From DATKXU01 sp035528905 (GTDB taxonomy: Bacteria; Armatimonadota; UBA5829; DTJY01), in assembly GCA_035528905.1 (NCBI GenBank), contig DATKXU010000111.1, positions 1 to 11,504 of the forward strand: DNA of 11,504 bases, in the 5' to 3' direction. The notes under the pieces are model-generated. The model saw only the letters and a program-made list of their open reading frames with translations. It was not told the origin of the DNA and searched no databases. The translations under genes and the position numbers were made by a program. Shown piece by piece: positions 1 through 6,386 of the stretch. Numbering within the stretch: the stretch's first letter is position 1; every line of letters starts with the position of its first letter.

Positions 1-728
1 ACGATGCTAAATCCCGGCACGCATTTGGGTAATGGGCCGCAAGTTGCGCCTCCATCCGTGCAGTCAACCCCCAGAAGTTTTCGGCAAGTGGCATTGTGCC
101 CGTGCCCCGCGAGGACAGCGACCAGATTGTATGGACGAAGCATATCCATGAACTGAGCGACTGCATAAGGGCTTCCGTAATACGTATCCGTGATCGGATG
201 ATGGACTATGAGGAAGACCGGGGTCTTCGGGTTGACCTTCTTCAGATCATCGGCGAGCCACAGAAGCTCCTCGCGAGTGACACTCGCTCTGGGATCCTGC
301 GGCGAAGAGGTGTCCAGCCCGATGAAATGGCAGCCGAACTTGTCGAAGGACCAGTAGTAGCCGCCGTATGTCTTCTTGAGGAGTGGACGCACCGCGAACC
401 ACGGGCCGTCATGATTGCCCAGCACGGGGTAGACCGGGATGGTGACATCCTTCCAGTATGACACATAGGCATCCCACGCACCGTTGCCGCCGCCGAACTC
501 GCAGGCATCGCCGCTATCCACTACGAATGAAGGCGCGAGGGCCTTCACATTGTAGGGCGTGAGGTCTATCTCGCCGAGGGTGGGAATCTGGGCGATGACC
601 TTCTCACTCCTGTAGGACGGGGCATGAACGTCAGATGTGTGGATGAACGTGAAGTCGGGGACTTGCCCGAGGGCCGGTGACATCAAGAGACAGAGGATGA
701 CCAGCCACTTAAGCCTATTGAACAACAT
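1..728 (-). CDS. Secreted calcineurin-like metallophosphoesterase, partial (C-terminus off left edge)
   Basis: The minus-strand frame opens with ATG at 728-726 and stays open to the window edge, giving 242 codons with no stop. A GGAGG (738-734) lies 5 nt before the ATG. Residues 1-21 look like a Sec signal peptide (basic NRLK, a hydrophobic run LVILCLLM, then ALG before Q), so the enzyme is probably exported. The metallophosphoesterase blocks follow in order: TSDVHAP (31-37, the DxH metal motif), VDSGDACEFGG (70-80), GNHD (104-107), VHHP (175-178) and GHGHN (208-212). Together these supply the Asp, Asn and His ligands of a dinuclear metal site, so a phosphoester hydrolase is well supported. 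The substrate (nucleotide, phospholipid or protein) cannot be told. After GHGHN come four cysteines (215, 223, 230, 236) that could form disulfides in an exported protein. The gene is transcribed divergently from rnpB. Confidence 0.9.
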   Translation of the reverse strand, partial: MLFNRLKWLVILCLLMSPALGQVPDFTFIHTSDVHAPSYRSEKVIAQIPTLGEIDLTPYNVKALAPSFVVDSGDACEFGGGNGAWDAYVSYWKDVTIPVYPVLGNHDGPWFAVRPLLKKTYGGYYWSFDKFGCHFIGLDTSSPQDPRASVTREELLWLADDLKKVNPKTPVFLIVHHPITDTYYGSPYAVAQFMDMLRPYNLVAVLAGHGHNATCRKLLGVDCTDGGATCGPLPKCVPGFSI

Positions 729-740
729 GTGAACCTCCAG

Positions 741-757
741 AATACTGCTGAAGTATT
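741..757. repeat. Short inverted repeat upstream of the phosphoesterase gene
   Basis: AATACT (741-746) and AGTATT (752-757) form a perfect 6-bp dyad with a 5-nt loop. It sits immediately upstream of the phosphoesterase ribosome binding site on the minus strand and about 35 nt upstream of the rnpB -10 box on the plus strand. It could be an operator or a 5'-UTR hairpin. It is short and AT-rich, so chance is possible. Confidence 0.3.
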
Positions 758-791
758 TGTTCCGCGGCGCGGCTCGAACGTCCTTCCTATG

Positions 792-800
792 TGGTATAAT
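792..800 (+). promoter_or_regulatory. Extended -10 promoter of rnpB
   Basis: TGG followed by TATAAT (box at 795-800) is a perfect sigma70 -10 with the TGn extension. It lies 6-7 nt before the P1 helix of the RNase P RNA, where transcription should start. No convincing -35 hexamer is seen 16-18 nt upstream, which fits an extended -10 promoter. Confidence 0.75.
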
Positions 801-805
801 GTTAG

Positions 806-1159
806 TGGAGTAAGTCAGATGGTCGCCCATACGGGAGGAAAGTCCGGGCTCCACAGGGCACGATGCTCGCTAACGGCGAGGGGGAGCGATCCCACGGAAA
901 GTGCCACAGAAAAGAAAACACTCTGTCCGCCATAGCCTCGGCGAAGGAGGATGGAGTAAAGCTGAAACGGTGGTGTAAGAGACCACCAGTCCTGCAGTGA
1001 TGCAGGAGCTTGGCAAACCCCATCGGGAGCAAGGCTGAATAGGAAGGGACCGAGGCTGCCCGCCGACCCTTCGGGTAAGAGCCGCAAAGAGATGCGAGGC
1101 AACCCGCATCCAAGACAGATGACCATCCACGACAAAACCCGGCTTACGCACTTACTCCA
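806..1159 (+). ncRNA. rnpB: RNase P RNA (bacterial type A)
   Basis: This is the catalytic RNA of ribonuclease P, which removes 5' leaders from tRNA precursors. The conserved 5' core GAGGAAAGTCCGGGCTC is at 835-851, and its 3' partner GACAAAACCCGGCTTAC is at 1131-1147. Together they form P4 and the flanking core. The ends pair as P1 (806-815 with 1150-1159), and P2 pairs 818-824 with 1121-1127. Recognisable parts in between are the P12 stem GGTGGT/ACCACC around 970-987, a P13-like hairpin CCTGCA-GTGA-TGCAGG at 991-1006 with a GNRA loop, and the AAACCCC...GGGAGCAAGG P15-J15/16 region near 1015-1034. P3 is very small (CCC-ATAC-GGG, around 826-835). The L15 tRNA-CCA-binding motif reads GGC (1012-1014) rather than the common GGU. 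Ends were set from P1 pairing, the promoter and the terminator. Confidence 0.96.
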
Positions 1160-1160
1160 G

Positions 1161-1214
1161 AAGGCGAATTCTGGTCGATTTCTCGCTCAGAATTCGCCTT
1201 TGTTGGTTCTTTAG
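1161..1214 (+). terminator. Rho-independent terminator of rnpB
   Basis: AAGGCGAATTCTG (1161-1173) pairs perfectly over 13 bp with CAGAATTCGCCTT (1188-1200) across a 14-nt loop. The stem starts one base after P1 of rnpB and is followed by a T-rich tract (1199-1212, broken by a few Gs). It is the expected end of the RNase P RNA precursor. Confidence 0.85.
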
Positions 1215-1617
1215 AGCTATCTGAGGACTATAACCCAAATTACCGGCGCTGTTTAGATAACCTACTGAACCGCCTGGGGATTCAAATGGTTGGTTGATAG
1301 CGGGGGCATACTCCGTCGCTATCCGCAACGCACTCTCAGCGTTCCTGATTAGACGGTGGGCACTACCGAGGAATGGGAGGCATATGCAGGAGGGCTAGTG
1401 CTCCATGCTTTGGCGCTGATCAGTGGCGTGTCGCAGCCGTTCGTGATGGGCTGTCTTTCCAATCGCAAGAAGGAAGTTTACCTCATATCGCGAAGGTTCT
1501 TAGTGTGCCGATCGCGAAGTCCTGTGATCGGCGGACGGTGGACCGATCGAGGCGACCCGCAGCAATCTCCGCAGACTCGCCACACGTAGTCTCGTTGAGG
1601 GAGGATGGGAGGAACAG
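1215..1617 (+). other. Intergenic/leader region before the membrane-protein/MoxR operon
   Basis: About 400 nt with no recognisable gene. Open frames here (for example 1356-1589 and 1373-1723) give low-complexity, Arg/Ser-rich peptides that match no family I know, and they lack a ribosome binding site. The region presumably holds the promoter and 5' leader of the downstream operon, but no convincing -35/-10 pair was found; the nearest candidates have poor hexamers or wrong spacing. The most structured stretch is 1508-1548, where CCGATC, GATCGG and CCGATC alternate. A strong GGGAGGA ribosome binding site lies just before the first gene, ending around 1613. Confidence 0.5.
1508..1548 (+). repeat. 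Alternating complementary hexamers (two mutually exclusive hairpins)
   Basis: CCGATC (1508-1513), GATCGG (1526-1531) and CCGATC (1543-1548) are spaced 12 and 11 nt apart. The middle element can pair with either neighbour, so two alternative stem-loops are possible in the leader 70-110 nt upstream of the first operon start codon. The stems are only 6 bp, so biological meaning is uncertain. Confidence 0.35.
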
Positions 1618-2439
1618 ATGGCACAGCGTATCCTGCGTCCGCTCGACTACGGCGGACTGTTCGACGAGCTTTTCGATCTGTACAAGAGGAACTTGGTGCT
1701 CTTCATGGGCATCGGCGCACTGATCTATCTGCCGACTAATCTTCTCATTATACTCCTGATGACGTCGATGCAGGGCGGCGTAATGAAGCCTGGTCAGATG
1801 CCGAGCCCCCCTTTGATTGTAGGGCTCATATTGATAGGCCTGCTCTCGATCCCGTTAAGCTACGCAGCCTCCGCGGCGATGGCGTGGGCTGTCTCGAGTA
1901 CTTATCTGGGCAACCGCCCCACCATCCTCGGCTCCTACAAGGCCATACTGCCGAGACTGGTGCCGTTTATGCTCACCGCCCTGCTCACTGTCGTAATGTA
2001 CGGGCTCGGCTTCGTATTGTGCTGCATCCCCGGCATTGCACTAACTATCCTGCTGGCGTTCGTTCCGGTGGTCCTGGTGATCGAGGACCATCGCTACATG
2101 GATGCCATTAAGCGGAGTTGGGCCCTGGCGAAGAGCGATTGGGTGCGCGTACTGGTCGTGCTGATAATCAGCGCGGTGCTTGGCGGTATCCTGCAGATGA
2201 TACTGACCACTCCGTTCCAGATACTCACGATGTTCAAGCAAGGCGAACCAGGGAACATAGGGCCGCTGACCATTGTCCAGGCTGTCATGTCGGGAGTGGC
2301 AGCTACGCTGGTGCTTCCGATAACGACGATCGCCATCGTGCTACTCTACTATGACATCCGAATCCGGAAAGAGGGATTCGACATTCAGATGCTCGCCCAC
2401 GATATGGGATTGGCCCCCGGGCAGCCGGTTCAGCCGTAG
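1618..2439 (+). CDS. Multi-pass membrane protein, GPDPase_memb-like (tandem paralogue 1)
   Basis: 273 residues, ATG at 1618 behind GGGAGGA. The protein is mostly hydrophobic with about five or six membrane segments: roughly 27-50, 66-95, 115-155 (probably two spans broken at CCIPGI), 177-197 and 219-244. It resembles the membrane domain often annotated as glycerophosphoryl diester phosphodiesterase membrane domain or a DUF975/DUF7847-like relative. Typical parts are the cytosolic N-terminal FDELFDLYKRN, the loop TYLGNRPTILGSYKA (95-109), the IPGI turn, the RSWALAKSDW segment (166-175) and the closing LLYYDIRIRKEGFDIQML. No catalytic residues are visible, so it is probably structural or transport-related rather than an enzyme. 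It is the first gene of the operon and is followed by a close paralogue 33 nt downstream. Confidence 0.85.
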   Translation: MAQRILRPLDYGGLFDELFDLYKRNLVLFMGIGALIYLPTNLLIILLMTSMQGGVMKPGQMPSPPLIVGLILIGLLSIPLSYAASAAMAWAVSSTYLGNRPTILGSYKAILPRLVPFMLTALLTVVMYGLGFVLCCIPGIALTILLAFVPVVLVIEDHRYMDAIKRSWALAKSDWVRVLVVLIISAVLGGILQMILTTPFQILTMFKQGEPGNIGPLTIVQAVMSGVAATLVLPITTIAIVLLYYDIRIRKEGFDIQMLAHDMGLAPGQPVQP

Positions 2440-2472
2440 CAGCAGTAGGTTGATTGTCCGAGGAGGAGACAG

Positions 2473-3255
2473 ATGGCAGGCCGGATTCTGAAACCGCTCT
2501 CTCTCGTCGGACTGCTCGACGAGATGTTCGACATATACAAGGGCAACTGTCTCCTGTTCATGGGGATTGCGGCTCTGATCCAGCTTCCAGTCAGCCTGGC
2601 GGCATACGCCATCGGCGGCGAGTACACCTACTTTCTCTCCGCGTTCGCGATGTTTCCGATAACATTCATAACGCTTGCCGCTGCTACCTGGGCTGTATCG
2701 CAGATCTACCTGGGCTCGAGAGTAACCATACTCGGCGCCTATAAGAACGTTCTCCGGCGAGCTTGGCCCTTCGTTGGCACGATGCTCGTGACGAGCTTGC
2801 TTATCTGGTTTGGATTCATGCTCCTCATCATACCCGGCATTTACTTTGCAGTATGGTACGCCTTCGTTTCCGAAGTATTCATCATCGAAGGGCTTGCCTG
2901 GGGCAACGCTCGCAAGAGGAGCAAGGCTTTGGCCTCGGGGGAGTATAACCGCATCGTCCTGCTCGCCATACTCGCCTGGATTCTCGCATTTGTCGTCAAA
3001 ATGGGCCTGACTTCATTGGTAGGCATCCTGGTCGGCGGGGATGAAGCTGTCATGTCCGGAGGCCTGAACGGCATGCTCTATGGTCTATCGTCTGCACTTT
3101 CCCAAGCGCTGACTTTACCGTTCTCAGTCATCGCATTCGTCCTGCTCTACTATGACATCCGCGTCAGGAGGGAAGGATTCGACATCCAGATGCTCGCGCA
3201 GAACCTGGCGGAGACAGCCGGCCAGGCGGCGGCAGAGGAGACGCCGGCGACATGA
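2473..3255 (+). CDS. Multi-pass membrane protein, GPDPase_memb-like (tandem paralogue 2)
   Basis: 260 residues, ATG at 2473 with GAGGAGGAGA just upstream. It is colinear with the preceding gene. The N-termini share RILxPLxxxGLxDExFDxYKxN and LLFMGI, the centres share YLGxRxTILGxYK and the IPGI turn, and the C-termini are nearly the same (LLYYDIRxRxEGFDIQMLA). The middle regions have diverged. Membrane segments lie at about 27-47, 52-78, 98-135, 160-190 and 203-225. The C-terminal tail is Ala/Glu-rich (about 246-260). This is a clear local duplication; the pair may form a heteromeric membrane complex, which is inference. Its TGA overlaps the next start codon (ATGA, 3252-3255), implying translational coupling. 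Confidence 0.85.
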   Translation: MAGRILKPLSLVGLLDEMFDIYKGNCLLFMGIAALIQLPVSLAAYAIGGEYTYFLSAFAMFPITFITLAAATWAVSQIYLGSRVTILGAYKNVLRRAWPFVGTMLVTSLLIWFGFMLLIIPGIYFAVWYAFVSEVFIIEGLAWGNARKRSKALASGEYNRIVLLAILAWILAFVVKMGLTSLVGILVGGDEAVMSGGLNGMLYGLSSALSQALTLPFSVIAFVLLYYDIRVRREGFDIQMLAQNLAETAGQAAAEETPAT

Positions 3256-4232
3256 TCCGTCGGCGCTTCCTGAGCCTGATACTCCTGGTTTGGTGTCTGC
3301 AGGGACCTGCCCTGGCAGTGACGGCGTCGGAGTACGACCGCTATGTCGCGTCGGCGGCGACAGGGGTGGAGTCCGCGCTCTCGAAGGAGCGGGCGCATGC
3401 CGGCTCGTCCAGCCGAGTGCTCGACGACCTCACGCGCACTATCCCCTCTTCGGTGGTCGTGGAGAACTCCGACGGCTCCAAGATCCTGGCGGACCTATCC
3501 TGGGCGAGAGCCGATATTTCATCCGCTCAGCGACTCAAGGGGAAGAAGCGAGCCGACAAGCTGCAGGACTTAGCAGCCCGGCTCCGTACACTCGAGGACG
3601 CGTCTAAGAGCCGGCAGTCGGGCGCGACCGTGTCGGCGGAGAAGGCCCGGAATACCCTGGCGAAGACCCTGGCGGGCAAGGAGTATCAGAAATCGCTGAT
3701 GGAGGGCGTTGCACAGCGCGTGCTCGCGTGGGTCTTGCGTTCCCTCGAAAGAATTATCGGCCCGGGTACCGGGGAGGTGATCAGTTGGGTCCTGCTCGTT
3801 GGGCTCGTGATCGGAGCGGCGGCGCTCCTGGTGTTCCTGGTCCTACATGTGATCAATTCGCGCTCGCCGAAGCGCCGGAAGGTAGTGCCGCCCACGATCC
3901 GTCAGTCCAGGGTGGAGCGGCCGACCTCCAAGGCGCTTCTCCTTCGGGCGGAGGAAGATGCTCGGGCCGGACGGTTCCGCGAGGCGATCCGAGCGATCTA
4001 CCTCGCGGGTATTCTACATCTCGATGGCCGCCGGTTCGTCACCTACGAGGAAGGCACCACCAATTGGGAGTATACACACGCGGCTCGACGGCTCGCTCCA
4101 CCTGATGCGGCGGCTCTCTTCGGTGACATGACGATGCGGTTCGATGATCTGATCTACGGGCAGCGGACCGTCACTGACGACGAATACTCCACATTCATTC
4201 GCAGCTACCAGGAACTGGAGGAGACGGTTTGA
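3252..4232 (+). CDS. DUF4129 membrane-anchored protein with signal peptide
   Basis: 326 residues, starting at the ATG of an ATGA overlap with the preceding gene. Residues 1-22 look like a signal peptide (MIRRR, hydrophobic core, PALA). Residues 24-170 form a polar, helix-rich extracytoplasmic region with many Lys/Arg/Ala. One strong membrane span lies at about 177-201. A basic linker (204-222) follows, then a cytosolic helical domain (226-323) with LLLRAEEDARAGRFREAIRA, YLAGILHLD and TNWEY. This C-terminal part matches DUF4129 (PF13559), found almost always beside MoxR/DUF58 genes and related to the C-terminal domain of transglutaminase-like proteins. No transglutaminase Cys-His-Asp triad is present. 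It probably bridges a periplasmic sensor region and a cytosolic partner; the function is unproven. Confidence 0.85.
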   Translation: MIRRRFLSLILLVWCLQGPALAVTASEYDRYVASAATGVESALSKERAHAGSSSRVLDDLTRTIPSSVVVENSDGSKILADLSWARADISSAQRLKGKKRADKLQDLAARLRTLEDASKSRQSGATVSAEKARNTLAKTLAGKEYQKSLMEGVAQRVLAWVLRSLERIIGPGTGEVISWVLLVGLVIGAAALLVFLVLHVINSRSPKRRKVVPPTIRQSRVERPTSKALLLRAEEDARAGRFREAIRAIYLAGILHLDGRRFVTYEEGTTNWEYTHAARRLAPPDAAALFGDMTMRFDDLIYGQRTVTDDEYSTFIRSYQELEETV

Positions 4233-4744
4233 AAGCAAGGTTATCTCAGGATGTCTGGGTGCTTCTGGCGCTTTTCCTCTTCCTGGTGGTGATCACCATC
4301 TTCGCCGCGGGAAAGCGTGACGGAGGGACGGGCATCGACCTGATCCCCCGCCGAACCACTTATTCCGCGCGTCCGGGTGGACTCAGGGCGCTTTACGAGA
4401 CTCTAGACAAGCTCGGATATCGCGTCTCCCGGCGGTTGGAACCGTTCAACTCCGCACCGGCCGGCGGAGTGCTCTTCCTGATCTCTCCTGAGGTTCCACT
4501 CTCCACCGCCGAATGGACGACACTCCGGCAATGGGTCGAGGCGGGCAACCTGCTCGTCGTCTCGTCTGACGATATTGAGACCCTCGCAGGTGGGGAGAAG
4601 ATGCCGACCGCCCGGTCCGCGCCCATCTATCCATCGTTCCTCTCGCCTGGAGTCCGAGCGTTCGTCACTCCTAACGACGCGGAGCTTTTCGATCAGGAAT
4701 GGAGCTTCGAGCATGGCGAGAGCTGCCAATCCCCGTTCGGGTGA
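4229..4744 (+). CDS. DUF4350 protein, N-terminal half (gene interrupted by in-frame TGA)
   Basis: 171 residues from a TTG start (4229-4231) that overlaps the upstream stop and has GGAGGAG before it. A membrane span at 9-27 is followed by the globular DUF4350 (PF14258) domain. The signature TTYSARPGGLRALYETLDKLGY (43-64) matches the family pattern in which a small gene-product-like fold resembling GATase1/ThuA compares a long-chain residue, and LTTLRQW-like VEAGNLLVVSS (103-113) is the strand-turn region. The frame meets TGA at 4742-4744, in the middle of the domain. The rest of the family sequence continues in the same frame at 4745-5461, so this is half of one gene (411 codons including both stops), a normal family length. 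The cause may be a nonsense mutation, two compensating frameshifts or a sequencing error. Neighbours are the DUF4129 and MoxR genes, as is typical. Confidence 0.75.
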   Translation: MKARLSQDVWVLLALFLFLVVITIFAAGKRDGGTGIDLIPRRTTYSARPGGLRALYETLDKLGYRVSRRLEPFNSAPAGGVLFLISPEVPLSTAEWTTLRQWVEAGNLLVVSSDDIETLAGGEKMPTARSAPIYPSFLSPGVRAFVTPNDAELFDQEWSFEHGESCQSPFG

Positions 4745-4801
4745 GGCGCAACGGCGACTGTCCCGTCGGGACCGCGAAAGAAAACCGATAGCCGGCCGCT
4801 C

Positions 4802-5461
4802 ATGGCGCTCGTCGCGGGGAAAGACCGCACGACCGCGGCCTACTCCCGATGGGGAAGGGGCGGAGTCCTGGCGCTGGCAAGTTCCTGGTCGCTATCCAAT
4901 GAGGGCATCGCGCGCGACGACAATATCGTACTCGTGCTTAACGCTCTCCGCTATCGACATCCGACTGGCGGGATGGTGACATTCAGCGAGTATCACCATG
5001 GATACGGACGCGCGCCAGGGATATGGTCGCTTTTCGACACACCGACCAGGCTCGGGATCGCACAGGTGGGGCTGGCGTTCCTGCTACTTCTGTTCGCCGT
5101 GTCGCGAAGGTTCGGCGCTCCGGTGCCTCTGCGCGAGGGGGTTCGGCAGAGAAGCGAGTATCTCAGTTCGATGGCCTCGCTGCTTCGGAGGGCGCACGCC
5201 ACAGACGCCGCCCGGCGCGAGTTGGAGCGGAAGTTCCGCGAGGATATCGCCTGTGCGCTCGGGCTCCCGTCCGACGCGGACGCATCGTCGATCGTCGAGG
5301 CGGCCGGGCGGACGCATTCCGACCAGGCGGAGCGGCTCCGGCGCCTGCTTGCCGACACCTCCGGAGGCGCAAATGAGGGCGAGCTTCTCGCGCTTGCCGA
5401 TCGATGGTATCAGATGAGAAAGGAAATCATTGGACAACATGACAGTAAGCGAACTCGGTAG
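4802..5461 (+). CDS. DUF4350 protein, C-terminal half (same frame, downstream of the TGA)
   Basis: 219 residues if counted from the first ATG after the TGA. No ribosome binding site precedes that ATG, and it falls inside a conserved block, so it is probably not a natural start. The frame is open from 4745. The sequence continues the DUF4350 fold: RWGRGGVLALASSWSLSNEG (16-35), then DDNIVLVLNAL (39-49) and the diagnostic FSEYHHGYG (61-69), which follows the family FDEYHHG pattern. One membrane span lies at about 86-101. A cytosolic helical tail with many Arg/Glu/Ala residues follows (102-219). The last 32 bases overlap the MoxR gene. Read with the N-terminal half it makes a two-span protein of about 410 residues. 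If the interruption is real the gene is a pseudogene or gives two fragments. Confidence 0.7.
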   Translation: MALVAGKDRTTAAYSRWGRGGVLALASSWSLSNEGIARDDNIVLVLNALRYRHPTGGMVTFSEYHHGYGRAPGIWSLFDTPTRLGIAQVGLAFLLLLFAVSRRFGAPVPLREGVRQRSEYLSSMASLLRRAHATDAARRELERKFREDIACALGLPSDADASSIVEAAGRTHSDQAERLRRLLADTSGGANEGELLALADRWYQMRKEIIGQHDSKRTR

Positions 5462-6386
5462 ATTCATCAGCGGTGAGGCCGGCAAGGTGATCGCCGGCCA
5501 GGAAGATGTACTGGAGCAGATCATGGTATCGTTCCTGTCGAGGGGACACGTCCTGCTCGAGGGGCCTCCAGGGATCGCCAAGACCCTGATCGTGCGTACA
5601 GTCGCGACGGTACTCGACTGCGACTTCAAGCGCGTGCAATTCACCCCGGACCTAATGCCTTCCGACGTCACCGGCACGTTCGTCTTCGACTCGCGGACCG
5701 CCGACTTCCACCTGAAGAAGGGGCCGGTCTTCACCAACTTCCTCCTGGCGGACGAGATCAACCGCACTCCGCCCAAGACCCAGTCGGCGCTCCTCCAGGC
5801 GATGGAGGAGCGGAACGTCACCATCGACGGCATCGACCACGCGCTGGAGGGAATCTTTTTCGTCGCCGGGACCCAGAACCCGATTGAGTATGAGGGGACG
5901 TACCCGCTCCCCGAGGCGCAGCTCGACCGCTTCCTGATGAAGGTGATGGTCGGCTACCCGGGCGAGGCCGAGGAGTTGGAAGTGCTTCAGCGGGCTCACT
6001 CCGGCTTCGATCCGCACGACCTGAAGGCATCCGGCATCTCCGCCCTTCCGGACACGCAGGCGGTGACCGACGCCTGGAAGGAAATCGAGGCGGTCAAGAT
6101 CGATCAAGAGGTCATGCGCTATGCCGTCTCGGTGACGAGGGCGACCCGGACCGCCTACCAGGTGATCCTGGGAGCAAGCCCCCGCGCGTCGGTGGCACTC
6201 CTCAAATGCAGCAAGTCGATCGCCGCTCTCCGAGGGCGGGACTACGTCACCCCGGACGACATCAAGTCGCTCGCACCGCCGGTCCTTCGTCACCGGCTGA
6301 TATTGACGCCCGAGAGCCTCATCGAAGGATCGAGTGTCGACGAGATCATCGCGTCCGTATTAGCATCTGTCCCTGTACCAAGATGA
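5430..6386 (+). CDS. MoxR-family AAA+ ATPase
   Basis: 318 residues. The TTG at 5430 was chosen because AAAGGA (5419-5424) is correctly spaced; an ATG three codons later (5439) is the alternative. The Walker A motif GPPGIAKT is at 45-52. Walker B is FLLADEIN at 104-111, followed by RTPPKTQSALLQAMEE (112-127). The sensor-1 block is GTQNPIEYEGTYPLPEAQLDRF (147-168), which contains the arginine-finger region. A C-terminal AAA lid follows. All key ATPase residues are intact. MoxR proteins are cytosolic hexameric ATPases thought to remodel or load cofactors into partner proteins, usually with vWA-domain partners; the DUF58 gene next door is the likely partner. The start overlaps the DUF4350 gene by 32 bases and the stop overlaps the DUF58 start (ATGA), so expression is coupled. 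Confidence 0.96.
   Translation: MDNMTVSELGRFISGEAGKVIAGQEDVLEQIMVSFLSRGHVLLEGPPGIAKTLIVRTVATVLDCDFKRVQFTPDLMPSDVTGTFVFDSRTADFHLKKGPVFTNFLLADEINRTPPKTQSALLQAMEERNVTIDGIDHALEGIFFVAGTQNPIEYEGTYPLPEAQLDRFLMKVMVGYPGEAEELEVLQRAHSGFDPHDLKASGISALPDTQAVTDAWKEIEAVKIDQEVMRYAVSVTRATRTAYQVILGASPRASVALLKCSKSIAALRGRDYVTPDDIKSLAPPVLRHRLILTPESLIEGSSVDEIIASVLASVPVPR

Noticed and set aside
96..461. 121-codon plus-strand frame at the left end
   Set aside because: It is the antisense of the metallophosphoesterase, whose motifs all lie on the other strand.
1203..1234. TTGGTT and TATAAC as an operon promoter after rnpB
   Set aside because: The spacer is 20 nt and the -35 overlaps the terminator tail; not convincing.
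1356..1589. Small open frame in the operon leader
   Set aside because: No ribosome binding site, Arg/Ser-rich late part and no recognisable motif; judged non-coding.
4742..4744. Selenocysteine at the DUF4350 TGA
   Set aside because: No conserved Cys or Sec is expected there and no selenocysteine-type hairpin is apparent just downstream; mutation, frameshift or sequence error is more likely.
6206..6382. Upstream extension of the DUF58 open frame
   Set aside because: It is in a second frame across the conserved MoxR C-terminus; the ATGA overlap at 6383 is the natural start.
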